From the NCBI GenBank assembly GCA_036365455.1, contig JAWQUS010000030.1:18310001-18374000 (forward strand): a stretch of DNA of 64,000 nt, read 5' to 3'. The notes beneath the pieces were generated by a model. It saw only the letters and a program-made list of their open reading frames with translations. It did not search any database and had not been told where the DNA came from. Of the stretch, positions 26,301 through 32,237 are shown piece by piece (within the stretch, counting starts at the first letter, position 1; every line of letters starts with the position of its first letter). The translations under genes and the position numbers were made by a program. This DNA is from Macrosoma leucophasiata. Lineage: Eukaryota > Arthropoda > Insecta > Lepidoptera > Hedylidae.

Positions 26301-26708
26301 GATCTGGCACCTTTCTGCGCTATGGACAAATTGAAGAAACTACCGAACGTGATGCGCGGACAGAACGAATTGTTGTATTCCCTGTACGGGGTCGTGGAGC
26401 ATTCTGGTGGAATGCACGGAGGGCATTATGTGGCATACGTGAAAGTGAGAGAGTCGGTGAAGCCCGGCGATCCTCGATGGTGGTTCTTGCCCAAGAGCGC
26501 GAATATACCCGCAGCGGGGAACGGCGACGGTGACGTGGATTCCGAATCCGACCTCTCGGGCTACGAGTCCGGCGAAGGACCAACTCCTACCGCCGAAGCT
26601 CCGGTGGGCAAATGGTACTTCGTGTCCGATAGCATGGTTTCCGAAGTCAGCGAAGACAAGGTTCTGAGGGCCCAAGCCTACCTACTGTTCTACGAGAGGA
26701 TTTTATAA
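5305..26708 (+). CDS. Usp16-45: USP16/45 ubiquitin carboxyl-terminal hydrolase, complete
   Basis: Cysteine protease that removes ubiquitin; vertebrate USP16 acts on H2A and USP45 on ERCC1. Six coding exons: 5305-6148, 16270-16393, 17578-17728, 19593-19740, 24666-24758, 25072-26708. All borders are GT-AG and phases join, giving 998 codons. Residues about 29-123 form a zf-UBP domain (Cys29, His31, Cys54, Cys57, Cys79, Cys82, Cys87, Cys91, His94, His98, His103, Cys120, Cys123). The Cys box GLTNLGNTCFFNSV places the nucleophile at Cys203. QHDAHE follows in exon 2, zinc-ribbon CxxC pairs in exons 4 and 6, the His box at His905 (GGMHGGHYVAY) and an Asp at 973 (WYFVSDS). A long Ser/Asp/Glu-rich insert fills the first 300 residues of exon 6. 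All catalytic residues are present. Intron 1 is 10.1 kb and full of repeats. Orthology to the USP16/45 pair is firm from the zf-UBP plus split catalytic domain. Confidence 0.93.
6703..6870 (+). mobile_element. Short TIR element (piggyBac-like MITE), copy 1
   Basis: Shares TTTTAGCTATAGAATGCTTT and GTCTTTGTCAGTTGCATTGT with 9869-10017. The ends are inverted (TCATAAAC... / ...GTTTATAAATAAGGGGG). It is diverged at the left end. Confidence 0.6.
7100..7310 (+). mobile_element. tRNA-derived SINE, second type
   Basis: tRNA-like head at about 7104-7173 with an A-box-like GGTTAGTCCAGCGGTGC and a T arm/B box GCGGGTTTGATCCCCGC. It is followed by a body with ATATTTGTTTCGGGTCTGGG. No CCA-length tRNA fold is convincing and the body is of retroelement type. 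Confidence 0.65.
7330..7425 (+). repeat. Family A fragment
   Basis: Diverged piece with TAACAACT, GGTGGCAAC and TGTCTATAGACTGCAGGCAT. It stops before the A tail. Confidence 0.6.
7670..7745. repeat. A/T-rich inverted repeat
   Basis: ATAAAACAAAACTATAAAAA on the left mirrors TTTTTATAGTTTTGTTTTAT on the right, with a loop of about 25 bases. Probably a decayed palindromic element. Confidence 0.55.
8170..8422 (+). mobile_element. Family A element, near full length
   Basis: Starts TACTGGTGGTAGAGCTC, passes GCCGCTAAATGGCAGTGTTC, and ends TTACATAAAAAAA. Internal deletion relative to the 290-bp form. Confidence 0.75.
8455..8572 (-). repeat. Family B SINE body fragment
   Basis: Reverse-complement match to the 3' half of the family B elements at 14362 and 15396. 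The blocks include AACTTCACG, CATGCAAACACCCACGA, and CCGGTTACGTTTTGGCCCAT. Confidence 0.7.
8652..8738. repeat. Perfect 38-bp inverted repeat (hairpin)
   Basis: Arms 8652-8689 and 8701-8738 are exact reverse complements over 38 bases, with an 11-base loop. The arms start TATACTGCCGTGGC. Pairing resumes beyond a 2-base bulge (GACC / GAGGTC). It lies in USP16/45 intron 1. Such perfection means recent origin: a foldback MITE or a fresh inverted duplication. Confidence 0.9.
9081..9371 (+). mobile_element. Family A element, full length
   Basis: Complete 290-bp copy from TTTTACTGGTGGTAGAGCTC to CATAAAAAAAAA. Confidence 0.85.
9374..9420 (+). repeat. Family B SINE head, truncated
   Basis: ACTGCCTCAGTGGTGTAG and the GCCACTACTGCTA block match the tRNA-like head of family B. 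The match ends where repeat G starts. Confidence 0.55.
9422..9655 (+). repeat. Repeat G, copy 1
   Basis: About 230 bp repeated in direct orientation at 31969-32190, and partly at 36881-36990. Shared blocks: CAGAGAATATGTAATAATAC, CACTTCGACGTCCCG, GTGCTACGCACACAGGTG, GTGTCCGCGGTGTGGCT. Confidence 0.8.
9869..10017 (+). mobile_element. Short TIR element (piggyBac-like MITE), copy 2
   Basis: 149 bp bounded by CCCCCTTTTTCATAAAC and GTTTATGAATAGGGGG. It is flanked by TTAA on the left and TTAG on the right. TTAA targets and C-run ends are a piggyBac habit. It is too short to code for anything. Confidence 0.65.
10018..11002. other. USP16/45 intron 1, no gene
   Basis: AT-rich. A small hairpin at about 10159-10197 (TTTTTTCCTTAG / CTAAGGAAAAAA) is the only structure seen. 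Confidence 0.4.
11003..11195 (+). mobile_element. LINE-like 3' end (F2)
   Basis: Matches the reverse complement of 59663-59855 and part of 17495-17560. Blocks: TGATGATTCACGTATCGATT, AAAGTGTCCTTGTAGACCAA. It ends in a TTTGAATTTTGAATTTT run like a 3' tail. The shared 3' end with varied 5' ends suggests a retroelement. Confidence 0.6.
11425..11935 (+). repeat. Interspersed repeat F1, copy 1
   Basis: Inverted partner at 61205-61610. Blocks: GTAACAGGATTAAAT, AACTAGTTTGTTC, ACGAAAATGAGACTAACGTC, TATGTGCGGCCGTAGGTAGG, CATACTGTTCGTACAAA. Confidence 0.65.
12025..12607 (-). mobile_element. Family A element split by a younger family A element
   Basis: The minus-oriented host copy is in two pieces, 12025-12130 and about 12423-12607. 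The pieces rejoin at the family's CAGATGCG site, where the forward copy 12131-12422 sits. A short AGA(T) target duplication is visible at the junctions. The two opposite copies make a large inverted repeat. Confidence 0.8.
12131..12422 (+). mobile_element. Family A element, full length, inserted in another copy
   Basis: Complete forward copy from TTTTACTGGTGG to an 11-A tail, inserted into the reverse copy described at 12025-12607. Confidence 0.85.
12737..12826 (-). repeat. Family A fragment
   Basis: T-run, GTGGCAAACAACATGCAG, ATTGATGACTGCAGCCTATA: the 3' end of a reverse copy. Confidence 0.65.
12990..13262 (+). repeat. Lepidopteran-type CTAGCTG repeat
   Basis: Holds a (TCTG)n run, a GGATCGATTTTGAAGGGACT block, then TACTAGCTGCGCCCCCGACT and its near-inverse GCGGGCGAAGTCGTGGGCAC. 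Related sequences lie at 58045-58230 and 62470-62665. Confidence 0.6.
13552..13737 (+). mobile_element. hAT-type MITE with 8-bp target duplication
   Basis: 186 bp starting CAATGGTTCCCAAACTA and ending TTTGGGAATCACTG, which matches the hAT terminal consensus (CAGTGGTTCTCAAACT-like). The flanks CTCTAATC (13544-13551) and CTCCAATC (13738-13745) are an 8-bp duplication with one change. A second copy in reverse lies at 39839-39982. Confidence 0.8.
13760..13898 (+). repeat. Family A fragment, diverged
   Basis: AACTAAGGTCTCGAGG, GGCAACGCATCAGCAT, GGATGCTTGTTTGCTAC, ending in an A run. Confidence 0.65.
13917..14304 (-). mobile_element. Retroelement 3' end with 16-bp target-site duplication
   Basis: ATACTAGGAGGTATAA occurs at 13917-13932 and again at 14289-14304, bracketing a 356-bp insert. 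The insert contains CCCACTGCTGGGCACGAG, CCACGCTGCTCCAATGCG and CCAACCCACTGTCGGATG. The same family lies at 15815-15920, 17085-17300 and 19852-19925. Other copies end in repeated ATT, so the element reads on the minus strand. It has a non-LTR LINE 3' end style; the clade is not certain. Confidence 0.8.
14362..14695 (+). mobile_element. Family B tRNA-derived SINE, full length
   Basis: tRNA-like head TGCCTCAGTAGCGTATTGG ... GGGTTCGATTCCCGGG (A and B boxes). The body has GGGATTTTTCCATTTTCTGG, CCACCTGTTACATGGGCC, CGTGGGTGTTTGCATGTAT and CAGGCGTGAAGTTACGTT, then an ATT-rich end. About 330 bp. Confidence 0.8.
14696..15129. other. USP16/45 intron 1, no gene
   Basis: AT-rich sequence without a clear repeat or coding block. 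Confidence 0.4.
15130..15300 (-). repeat. Family A element, 5'-truncated
   Basis: Reverse copy with T-run, CAAGCATGCAGTTCACATTG and GTGCCGGAAATTACAGAGCC. Confidence 0.8.
15396..15716 (+). mobile_element. Family B tRNA-derived SINE, full length
   Basis: Second complete copy, very close in sequence to 14362-14695 and in the same direction. The B box GGTTCGATTCCCGGGTC and the 3' end GGCGTGAAGTTACGTTTT are preserved. Confidence 0.8.
15815..15920 (+). repeat. Retroelement 3' end (same family as 13917)
   Basis: GCAGCGTGGTGAAGTAAGCT to CCCAGCAGTGGGACGTATAA, then ATT/TATT repeats typical of a LINE tail. Confidence 0.7.
16084..16229 (+). repeat. Family A element, diverged, next to USP16/45 exon 2
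   Basis: TAACTTAGGCCTCAGGGATG to CATAAAAAA. It ends 40 bp before the exon 2 acceptor. Confidence 0.65.
16491..17030 (+). mobile_element. Family A element interrupted by a 264-bp insert
   Basis: Pieces 16491-16696 and 16961-17030 join as CTGCATTT-TGACCTTGG. The insert 16697-16960 has a G run, A-rich centre and GATCACGCCCCCGACGCTTG near its right end. I do not recognise it. No target duplication is obvious. Confidence 0.7.
17085..17300 (+). repeat. Retroelement 3' end (same family as 13917)
   Basis: Contains CATCGGACAGCGGGTTGGCC, GAGCAGCGTGGTGGAGTAAG, CAGCAGTGGGACGTATAA, then an ATT tail. Confidence 0.7.
17302..17470 (-). repeat. Family B SINE, decayed
   Basis: Reverse copy recognisable by TTTCCGGACACA, CCGAAGTAACTGGGAAACTT, AGAAAATGGGGA and a degraded tRNA-like head near 17440-17465. 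Confidence 0.55.
17495..17560 (-). repeat. LINE-like tail F2 next to USP16/45 exon 3
   Basis: TTTATTTCAAATTGGTCTAC and AAGGACACTTTTGTATTGTT match the 3' end at 11003-11195 and 59663-59855. It lies 18 bp before the exon 3 acceptor and may supply part of the branch and pyrimidine region. Confidence 0.65.
17941..18425 (+). repeat. Interspersed repeat, GGTTCCGTAC type, with (GTCT)n
   Basis: Starts TTTTTTAGGGTTCCGTACCT and ends TACGGAACCCTCACCACG, followed by TCGCACTTGTCCGGTTTTTT. It contains a (GTCT)n run at about 18003-18036. Inverted AGGGTTCCGTA/TACGGAACCCT blocks sit near its ends. This is a well-known kind of lepidopteran repeat, class uncertain. Confidence 0.6.
18421..18563 (-). repeat. Family A element with internal deletion
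   Basis: 3' part (CAAACAAGCATGCTGTTCAC) joins directly to the AACACGATAGTGCTGAACAC block. The middle is lost. Confidence 0.75.
18694..18978 (-). mobile_element. Family A element, full length
   Basis: Complete reverse copy from the T run to CTCTACCACCAGTA. Confidence 0.85.
19040..19200 (+). repeat. LINE ORF2 C-terminal fragment
   Basis: GACGTCAAAAGAGTCCTGCA and GGCAGCGCGTTGGCAACTCG correspond to the WQRVGN block coded at 41216-41398. It reads through to the 3' UTR (CATAGGCGATGG). The frame is decayed. Confidence 0.6.
19257..19523 (-). mobile_element. Family A element, near full length
   Basis: Reverse copy with a small deletion in the middle (CCGTATACTACCATTAACAC). It ends CTGCCACCAGTAAG, 70 bp before USP16/45 exon 4. 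Confidence 0.8.
19852..19925 (-). repeat. Retroelement 3' end fragment
   Basis: ATTATTATGGCAACCCT and GTCCCACTGCTGAGCA: the reverse of the family at 15815. Confidence 0.6.
19926..20829. other. USP16/45 intron 4, AT-rich, no gene
   Basis: Very AT-rich. Open frames here are short and show no family likeness. Confidence 0.4.
20830..20935 (+). repeat. LINE 3' end with GATTAT tail
   Basis: TACCTCACCATCTGTACCTAC, CTGGTAAATAAATGATTATG and a repeated GATTAT tail, typical of CR1-like LINE 3' ends. Confidence 0.5.
21130..21375 (-). repeat. LINE ORF2 C-terminal fragment
   Basis: Minus-strand translation includes GKIYNKIPNDIKLLPFNLYK, a motif common at the C terminus of CR1/Jockey-type reverse transcriptases. 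No other part of the element is visible. Confidence 0.55.
21716..21906 (-). repeat. Family A element, diverged, 5'-truncated
   Basis: Reverse copy with a deletion in the CAAGCAAGCACAAAGACC region. It keeps AACACGATAGTGCTGAACAC. Confidence 0.75.
22029..22292. mobile_element. Family T MITE (Tc1/mariner-like ends)
   Basis: About 264 bp from TACAGTAATCAACAATTAAT to TTGTTGAGCACTGTA. The long inverted halves share GCACATCGAGCCT, CGTAGAGCGTTATCTC and ATTGGTCAAAACTTGATC. CAGTR...YACTG ends inside TA are a Tc1/mariner habit. No ORF. Confidence 0.75.
22392..22683 (+). mobile_element. Family A element, full length
   Basis: Complete forward copy from TTCACTGGTGGTAGAGCTC to an A tail. Confidence 0.85.
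23072..23325. mobile_element. Family T MITE, full length
   Basis: CTGTAACTAGCAAGAAGTAT to GTTGGTGAGGACTGTAGTT. It has the same inverted halves as 22029-22292, more diverged. Confidence 0.7.
23377..23500. repeat. Family T MITE, half copy
   Basis: Only the right half (TTTTGACCAATATCGGACTA to ATCTTGATGAGCATTGTA) follows 50 bp after the previous copy. Confidence 0.65.
23765..24240 (-). mobile_element. CR1/Jockey-type LINE 3' end
   Basis: Minus-strand ORF 24111-23920 includes SIKIYNKLPTPLKNETNYNT and DKCYYNIQDYL, a typical LINE reverse-transcriptase C terminus. It is followed by a 3' UTR ending in an ATTTGAATTTGAATA tail. It is 5'-truncated and non-functional. Confidence 0.65.
24241..24665. other. 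End of USP16/45 intron 4
   Basis: AT-rich sequence leading to the exon 5 acceptor TTTTCAG at 24659-24665. No further feature seen. Confidence 0.4.
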
Positions 26709-27260
26709 ATCTCCCTGTCCATAGCATACCGGCCTAACGAATCAAGGGTGGCATTTAAGTGGAAGACTGATGCGGTAGACGGATGTAGCTTCATGTCTTT
26801 AATTGGACGCGCTGTAAATAGCTTTTCGCTTTTTCTTTTCGACCTATTATCCTTAGTGTGGTCGCGCGCATTTCTGTGTATTTATTTCGGGTCTGTTTCA
26901 CGGTCACTGTTTGTAAAATAGAACATTATTTATGATTGTTTCGTTGATATCCTTCTCGTTTGCCGTAGTACCCTATTTCTTAGTATTTTACGATCAGATA
27001 TCGTGCCGAATAGTCCCTATATTGTTGATGTAAACATGCATTATCTTGTATAACATGGCTATGCTCATGTATTGTTTAAGTACACAATAATATAGTGGTA
27101 AAGGAATGCGATCATTTTATAACACGTATAGAATGTTAACATCCTCTCTGATGTAATTAAATTAATATCAATCGACGAGACTTGTTACATTTTCAAGGTG
27201 CCACAATAATAGTCATGGGGCTTCAAACTCAATAAAATTGTAATTTTAATCAATTTGTGA
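26709..27260 (+). other. USP16/45 3' UTR with poly(A) signal
   Basis: Repeat-free sequence after the stop codon. A canonical AATAAA at 27231-27236 would give a 3' UTR of about 550 bases. Another CAATAAAG lies near 27876, so a longer form is possible. Confidence 0.55.
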
Positions 27261-27337
27261 AAATCATTTGCTTAAAGCAGATATATGTATATATTTCTAT
27301 TTCATTTCTAAACATTTCGATCTTCAACGAAACTACA

Positions 27338-27560
27338 GTCTGCGTACTGTAAGATATATTGCAACTTAGGAGAGAGACTTCGGTTAATGACGGCTCTGTA
27401 GAGCGTTATCACTTTTGCATACAACCTGTGACGTTTGTCGACTATTTTGATCAAGTTTTGACCAATACCGGTCTATTAGTGCTTACGTAGGCAGTGTGCA
27501 TAGATAACGTTCTTTGAACTCGAAACTAGCCGATTGACTCTGATCTGATGATAATGTAAT
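27338..27560. mobile_element. Family T MITE, diverged
   Basis: ACAGTCTGCGTACTGTAAG, GTAGAGCGTTATCACTTTTG, GATCAAGTTTTGACCAATAC and ACTAGCCGATTGACTC. The right end is degraded. Confidence 0.6.
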
Positions 27561-28967
27561 TAAGTTTCGGATCTCAAATTCTACGAGACATGTTTCATTT
27601 TCAAATATATTCCCATTTAGAAAGAGAACGCATCAACGATTTATCTCCGATGCTTTAGTAACATTCATATCGTTTGAAATGTTGAAGCCTTATTTCAAAG
27701 AAACAAATTTTCATTAAGATTAAATGTAATGCGTATGTAACGTTTGTTGTTTTTCATTAGCGGTGGCACATTGGTCTTCCATTGAGTGAGGAATTCGATT
27801 GTTTTATGGATTAGCTTTATTTATTATTCTGTGACGTCTTAACCAATTTGTGTAGAGGCTAATCCAATAACGCCAATAAAGTTCCTTCAGTAGTTGTTGC
27901 TTCGCATATAATAATTTGAAACGCAATTATGCACGGTCAAATTTTAGTTTTTTTTTCCGCAGCAGCATGATTTCGATAGTATTATCGAAATATAAAAGTT
28001 AAAATTTAAATAAATCTAACTTTACGTGAGAACGGCATAAAAAAACATGCGTCACAAACCCTAACGCTTAGGCCGATCATGCCTGTCTATCACTCTACGC
28101 TCTCGCTTGCACGCTCGGCTTCGTAGCCGGAACGTGACACTTTTTCACGCGGGTAGCCATTGTTCATCGATTTATAAGACCACAAAACCAGTGAATATTA
28201 ATTAATGTTTAGAGCAAAATAAGCTCTCTTACCTTGTGATACGGTATATCAGATCGCTTATAGGTACTACATATCAAGACTAAATCATATGGCTGCGCGA
28301 AAACAACCACTAAAATTTCACCGTGTTTTATCAGTTGTGTGGTCAAGTTTTAAAGGAATAGACGCGCATAGTATAGTTTTTATACCCTTCGCTCTTAGAG
28401 AATGATTAATTTATTACAATAATTGTATGATTAAAGGAATTACATTTTGGTGCAATTCGATATGTTTGAATGTTGTATGATGGATTTGATTGTTGATAGG
28501 TAACCTTGGAATGTGTTGGAAGCGATGGGGTAGTTGGTTTTCTAGTCAAACCATTTTAACTTATTATTTAAAATCATCACTTTCTCTTTGCTTTTCTTTT
28601 GCTGTAAAATAAAATCTAGATCGTCTGTATACAATCTCGATTATGATAAAAACAAATTGATTATTGTATGTTAAATAAATTATTTGTGTGTTTCTTGAAA
28701 TCAACTACCCTATTGTAATTTTATCTGCCTTATACTATAAATATATACTTTTCAATACAATACGTAATTGTTTGCGAATTTGTCTTCGATAAAATGTCTG
28801 ATGTTGCTGATATATTTTAACCAATTGTTTGTATAATCAATTATAATTGAGTGCTCAATTTAGTTAATGCTATTCGCGTGTAACTAATTCTTTGGTACTA
28901 GGAGTTCGTCGTACACTAACCTAGATACAGTTGATGATAGATATCTAAGTTCAGTTTGCGTTGTTTA
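27561..28967. other. Intergenic, no gene seen
   Basis: AT-rich interval between USP16/45 and RMI1. A GC-rich patch at about 28060-28160 (CTCTCGCTTGCACGCTCGGC) looks like part of a dispersed repeat. No coding or RNA feature supported. Confidence 0.4.
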
Positions 28968-29105
28968 GGGTGGATTTCACTGTTTAAAAACTCCCCAGTT
29001 CACTGTTTTCGGTATCCACTACAATTTAACAGTTTCAATATTAATATATATAATTGACAGTCAAGTTACTACATATTATTATGCTCAGTTGGTGAAATCC
29101 AATTT
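28968..29105. repeat. Possible small MITE
   Basis: GGTGGATTTCACTG on the left and GTTGGTGAAATCCAA on the right form imperfect inverted ends about 135 bp apart. Weak support. Confidence 0.3.
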
Positions 29106-29290
29106 TCAGTTTAACAAGTATGGGACAGTATAAACACGTATCTTGAATGCTCTTGGATGACAGATTCAAAATAAAATGCTCCCTAATTGGCGTAGAACAA
29201 AACACGAATCACGACTGGTGCTTGTGATGCGTCGCGCGATGGGCCAATCATTGTATTTATACGATTTCTCCACCCCCGCGCCTCACTTGT

Positions 29291-29876
29291 TATTTTTTTT
29301 TTTTTATGTCAATGGATTGACAGACAAGCAGACGGGCCACCTGTTGGAAAGTAGTCACCGTCGCCTATGAACATTTGCAACACCAGGGGAATCGCCAACG
29401 CGCTGCCAGCCCTGAAGGACTCATTTGACGCCAGTTTTGAAGAACCCCATATTGTAACACCGAGGGAACACCTCAGAGGGAAGTTAATTCCGAAGGCAAA
29501 AACGAACGTGAGAACCGCACCGTTGAACATTGCCAAGTGTCCAGTCGGTGAGGGTGGAACTTCTCTCTTCGGCGGGTAGTACGGTGTAGGAAAAGAGACG
29601 GTGGCACCATGTCGAACAGTTCGACAGAGCACTCGCCATTGTAGACTGTATAAAACGTAGACTCTCAACGTCTCTGCGCAGGCTCAGACGTTCGAGCCTG
29701 TCAGTAAGTCCTGGGTCGTTAACAATACGAACGGCGCGTCTTTGTAGGGAGTCGAGTGGACTAAGTTGGTATTTGGGGGCTCCCGCCCATAAATGAGAGC
29801 AGTATACCACCAAAGTGACCCATTCATGTCTAGAGCCGGTGAAGGAGCACTCAAAATCCGTGCCGATAACATTATT
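29291..29876 (-). mobile_element. Jockey-like LINE 3' end, 5'-truncated
   Basis: The minus strand ends in a poly(A) run at 29291-29306. Upstream are a ...CATAGGCGACGGTGAC 3' UTR and broken ORF2 C-terminal code with SPLDSLQRRAVRIVNDPGLT and LRRDVESLRF. These are typical of insect Jockey-group reverse transcriptases. It has several frame breaks. Relatives: 40885-41440 and 19040-19200. Confidence 0.75.
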
Positions 29877-29924
29877 ATGGGCTAATAAAAGAAGTGATGT
29901 CTATTTTCAATCAATTGTTTACTG

Positions 29925-30410
29925 CCTCGGAGACTTGGGCCATTCAAGCCACTATTACTAAACCTCAAGTTCCGGATTCGATTCCCCCGGTGTGAGTGAT
30001 ATTGCGTTTTTTCCCAGTTTTAAAAGTTCTCAGAGGCATGCTTTTTAAACGGCCCATGAGTAGATAAGGTCAAAGGACCAAAAATAAACTTTCTCCCGAG
30101 TTCGCCTCCCGGGTCCCTACCCGGGAAAAAAGGAGAGGATAATAAGGAGATAAAGGCCAGGGGGCTATCAGAGATAATGGTGTAAAAACTCCTTTATCTG
30201 ATTCTATTGGGATTTTTCCATTTTCTGGAATTTTCTCAGTACCTCGAAGTTTGGTAAAGTGCCCGGAGATTTCAACAGGCTCGCCACCTGTTACATGGGC
30301 CAAAACGTAACCGGCGAATCGTGGGTGTTTGCCCGTATACTTGCATGCATGCATGCATTTACCTCTGTCTACCCCTACGGGGATAACAGGCGTGAAGTTG
30401 CGTTGTCTAC
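29925..30410 (+). repeat. Family B SINE body and a tRNA-like fragment
   Basis: 30155-30405 matches the family B body: ATCAGAGATAATGGTGT, GGGATTTTTCCATTTTCTGG, CACCTGTTACATGGGCC, ACAGGCGTGAAGTTGCGTT. Positions 29925-29990 look like a separate decayed tRNA-like head (TGCCTCGGAGACTTGGG ... GGATTCGATTCCC). Confidence 0.65.
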
Positions 30411-31126
30411 TATTTGAGGAAATGTAATATGTGAAGTTTTGTTTTTTTATGTAATCGTTATTTTTCTGATGAAAATAGTGGCTCATTCAAATAGTTTCGT
30501 CATTATTATTCTTATATCATTTTGCCAGTTAATACTGTTCTATAAATCAGAGTACCGATGTTCTCCTCTTGTATATATTATGTTTGAGGGCAGGTCTCGT
30601 GCCGTTAGTCTGTGTTGATTGTGTTATTATTATGTATTTGAGTATTTTCTTTTTTTGTATATTGACCCCCCTCCTACACACATATTATTGTGTTATGAAC
30701 AGGTGTATTAAATAAAATATAGTTGTATAACTAACCTGTGTTTATGTTATCTCCGAATCTTCTTATACCCCATTCAGATAAACTTGGCACAAAAAACAAA
30801 TATGGCGTACGGAAAAAATTAGTGATGTGAATCGTTGAGTGATCTAGGTCCTTAGAATGAGTATTTGAATATGAAAGATAATGATCGCCAGTAAATGATA
30901 TACATCCATCAAACAATCGTATACTTTCTTTTGAAATTACTTTAAATTAATTTGCATGCTGACATCTGATCATCAGACACTACACATTGAATAAAGTTAT
31001 TAGTTTTACAAAGGTAGTAAACGCTGGTAATATTCTGATTTTCACAAAACTTAGATATTTCAAGAACAGCGATGTATTGTTTACATCCCTATATCTTAAC
31101 AAACATCTCGAGTGGTTTTTGAAATT
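30411..31126. other. Intergenic, no gene seen
   Basis: AT-rich. Nothing beyond short open frames without family likeness. Confidence 0.4.
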
Positions 31127-31216
31127 AAAGAAAAATGTGACTTCAAGCAGGAATGGAACCTGCCACCCCAGGATAACCAGTCCAGCAGCTTTACCACTAA
31201 GCTACCGAAGTTCTTA
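31127..31216 (-). mobile_element. tRNA-derived SINE (third head type)
   Basis: On the minus strand, ACTTCGGTAGCTTAGTGGTA (A box) and GGCAGGTTCCATTCCTGC (T arm/B box) with an AAGTCACATTTTTCTTT tail. It is related in its tail to the SINE at 2884 but has a different tRNA-like head. Confidence 0.65.
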
Positions 31217-31968
31217 ACCTGATTGTCGATTCCTACCGTTTTTTGTTTCCACTTTTACTTTCATTTCAAAACTCTCTCGCGTATGTCATTGATATTACAA
31301 CTCGAGTTGTTTTTTCAAACGGCGCGACTTTTTTTATTTTAACAAAGCCCGATAAAATAAATAATAATCAACATTAAACCATCTAAAAAAATTGTTAACT
31401 TTTTTTTTTTCAAATAGTCTGCACAGAGCACAAATATACAAAAAATATGTCTGTATAAATGCAATGTACACAGATATTATCAAACACACATAAATATTCA
31501 ATTAACGTAAAGGACAATAATGCAGTTTTATAACATTGACAATTTATTTTACAATATAAATCACAGAAATAGATTCAGTTGGAATAATAGGCTTTTATGC
31601 AATTTTAAGTTCACTTTACTGTTACTATACTGTGTTAATTTTATAGGCAAGTATATCTCATGTCAGTTTATGTATGTATGTATCTCTACATTCATCATTC
31701 TCTTCATACATGCACCATTCCACATGTCACTTTCACATACATATTTGTAGTAGGTAAGTAATTTTGGTAAAATTGACGTAACGTGATAATTATCAAGATT
31801 TTAGGAAAACAGCAGTGTTACCAGCATAGTTACCTCTCACATTGAAAACAGGCCTCGCGCATTGGTTAAAACAAGACAGCGAAACGCGTCAAACGCGACC
31901 CATTGACAATTGCGTTATGAGAATTAGACCCCTGTACTACGACTTCGTATACAAAGCGACGCTCTACC
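31217..31968. other. Downstream of RMI1, no gene seen
   Basis: AT-rich, with a long T run near 31400. It may hold the RMI1 poly(A) site (TTTATT on the plus strand near 31545), but this cannot be fixed from sequence. Confidence 0.3.
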
Positions 31969-32190
31969 AGAGAATATGTAATAATACTACGTATAGAATG
32001 GACACTTCGACGTCCCGTCCGATTTCCCCGCCTCACCCAACCTCCCCTCTTATGGGCGACGTTTGGTATTCTCTACGTGCTACGCACACAGGTGCACGTG
32101 TAAACACACATCACTGATTGATGTTTGTGTAATAGAGACCAAATTAAGCGTTTGTATGGAATTTTGGCGAAGTGTCCGCGGTGTGGCTCT
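31969..32190 (+). repeat. Repeat G, copy 2
   Basis: Direct repeat of 9422-9655, about 220 bp. It ends 48 bp downstream of the RMI1 stop codon and so is probably within the RMI1 3' UTR, antisense to it. Confidence 0.8.
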
Positions 32191-32237
32191 ACTTAAAGCG
32201 AGAGATTGCTTGATGATAGTTAAAACTTGTCGACCCG

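Noticed and set aside
26126..26675. Three open frames of 87-135 codons overlapping USP16/45 exon 6
   Set aside because: Shadow frames of the catalytic domain code; Arg-rich and without any motif.
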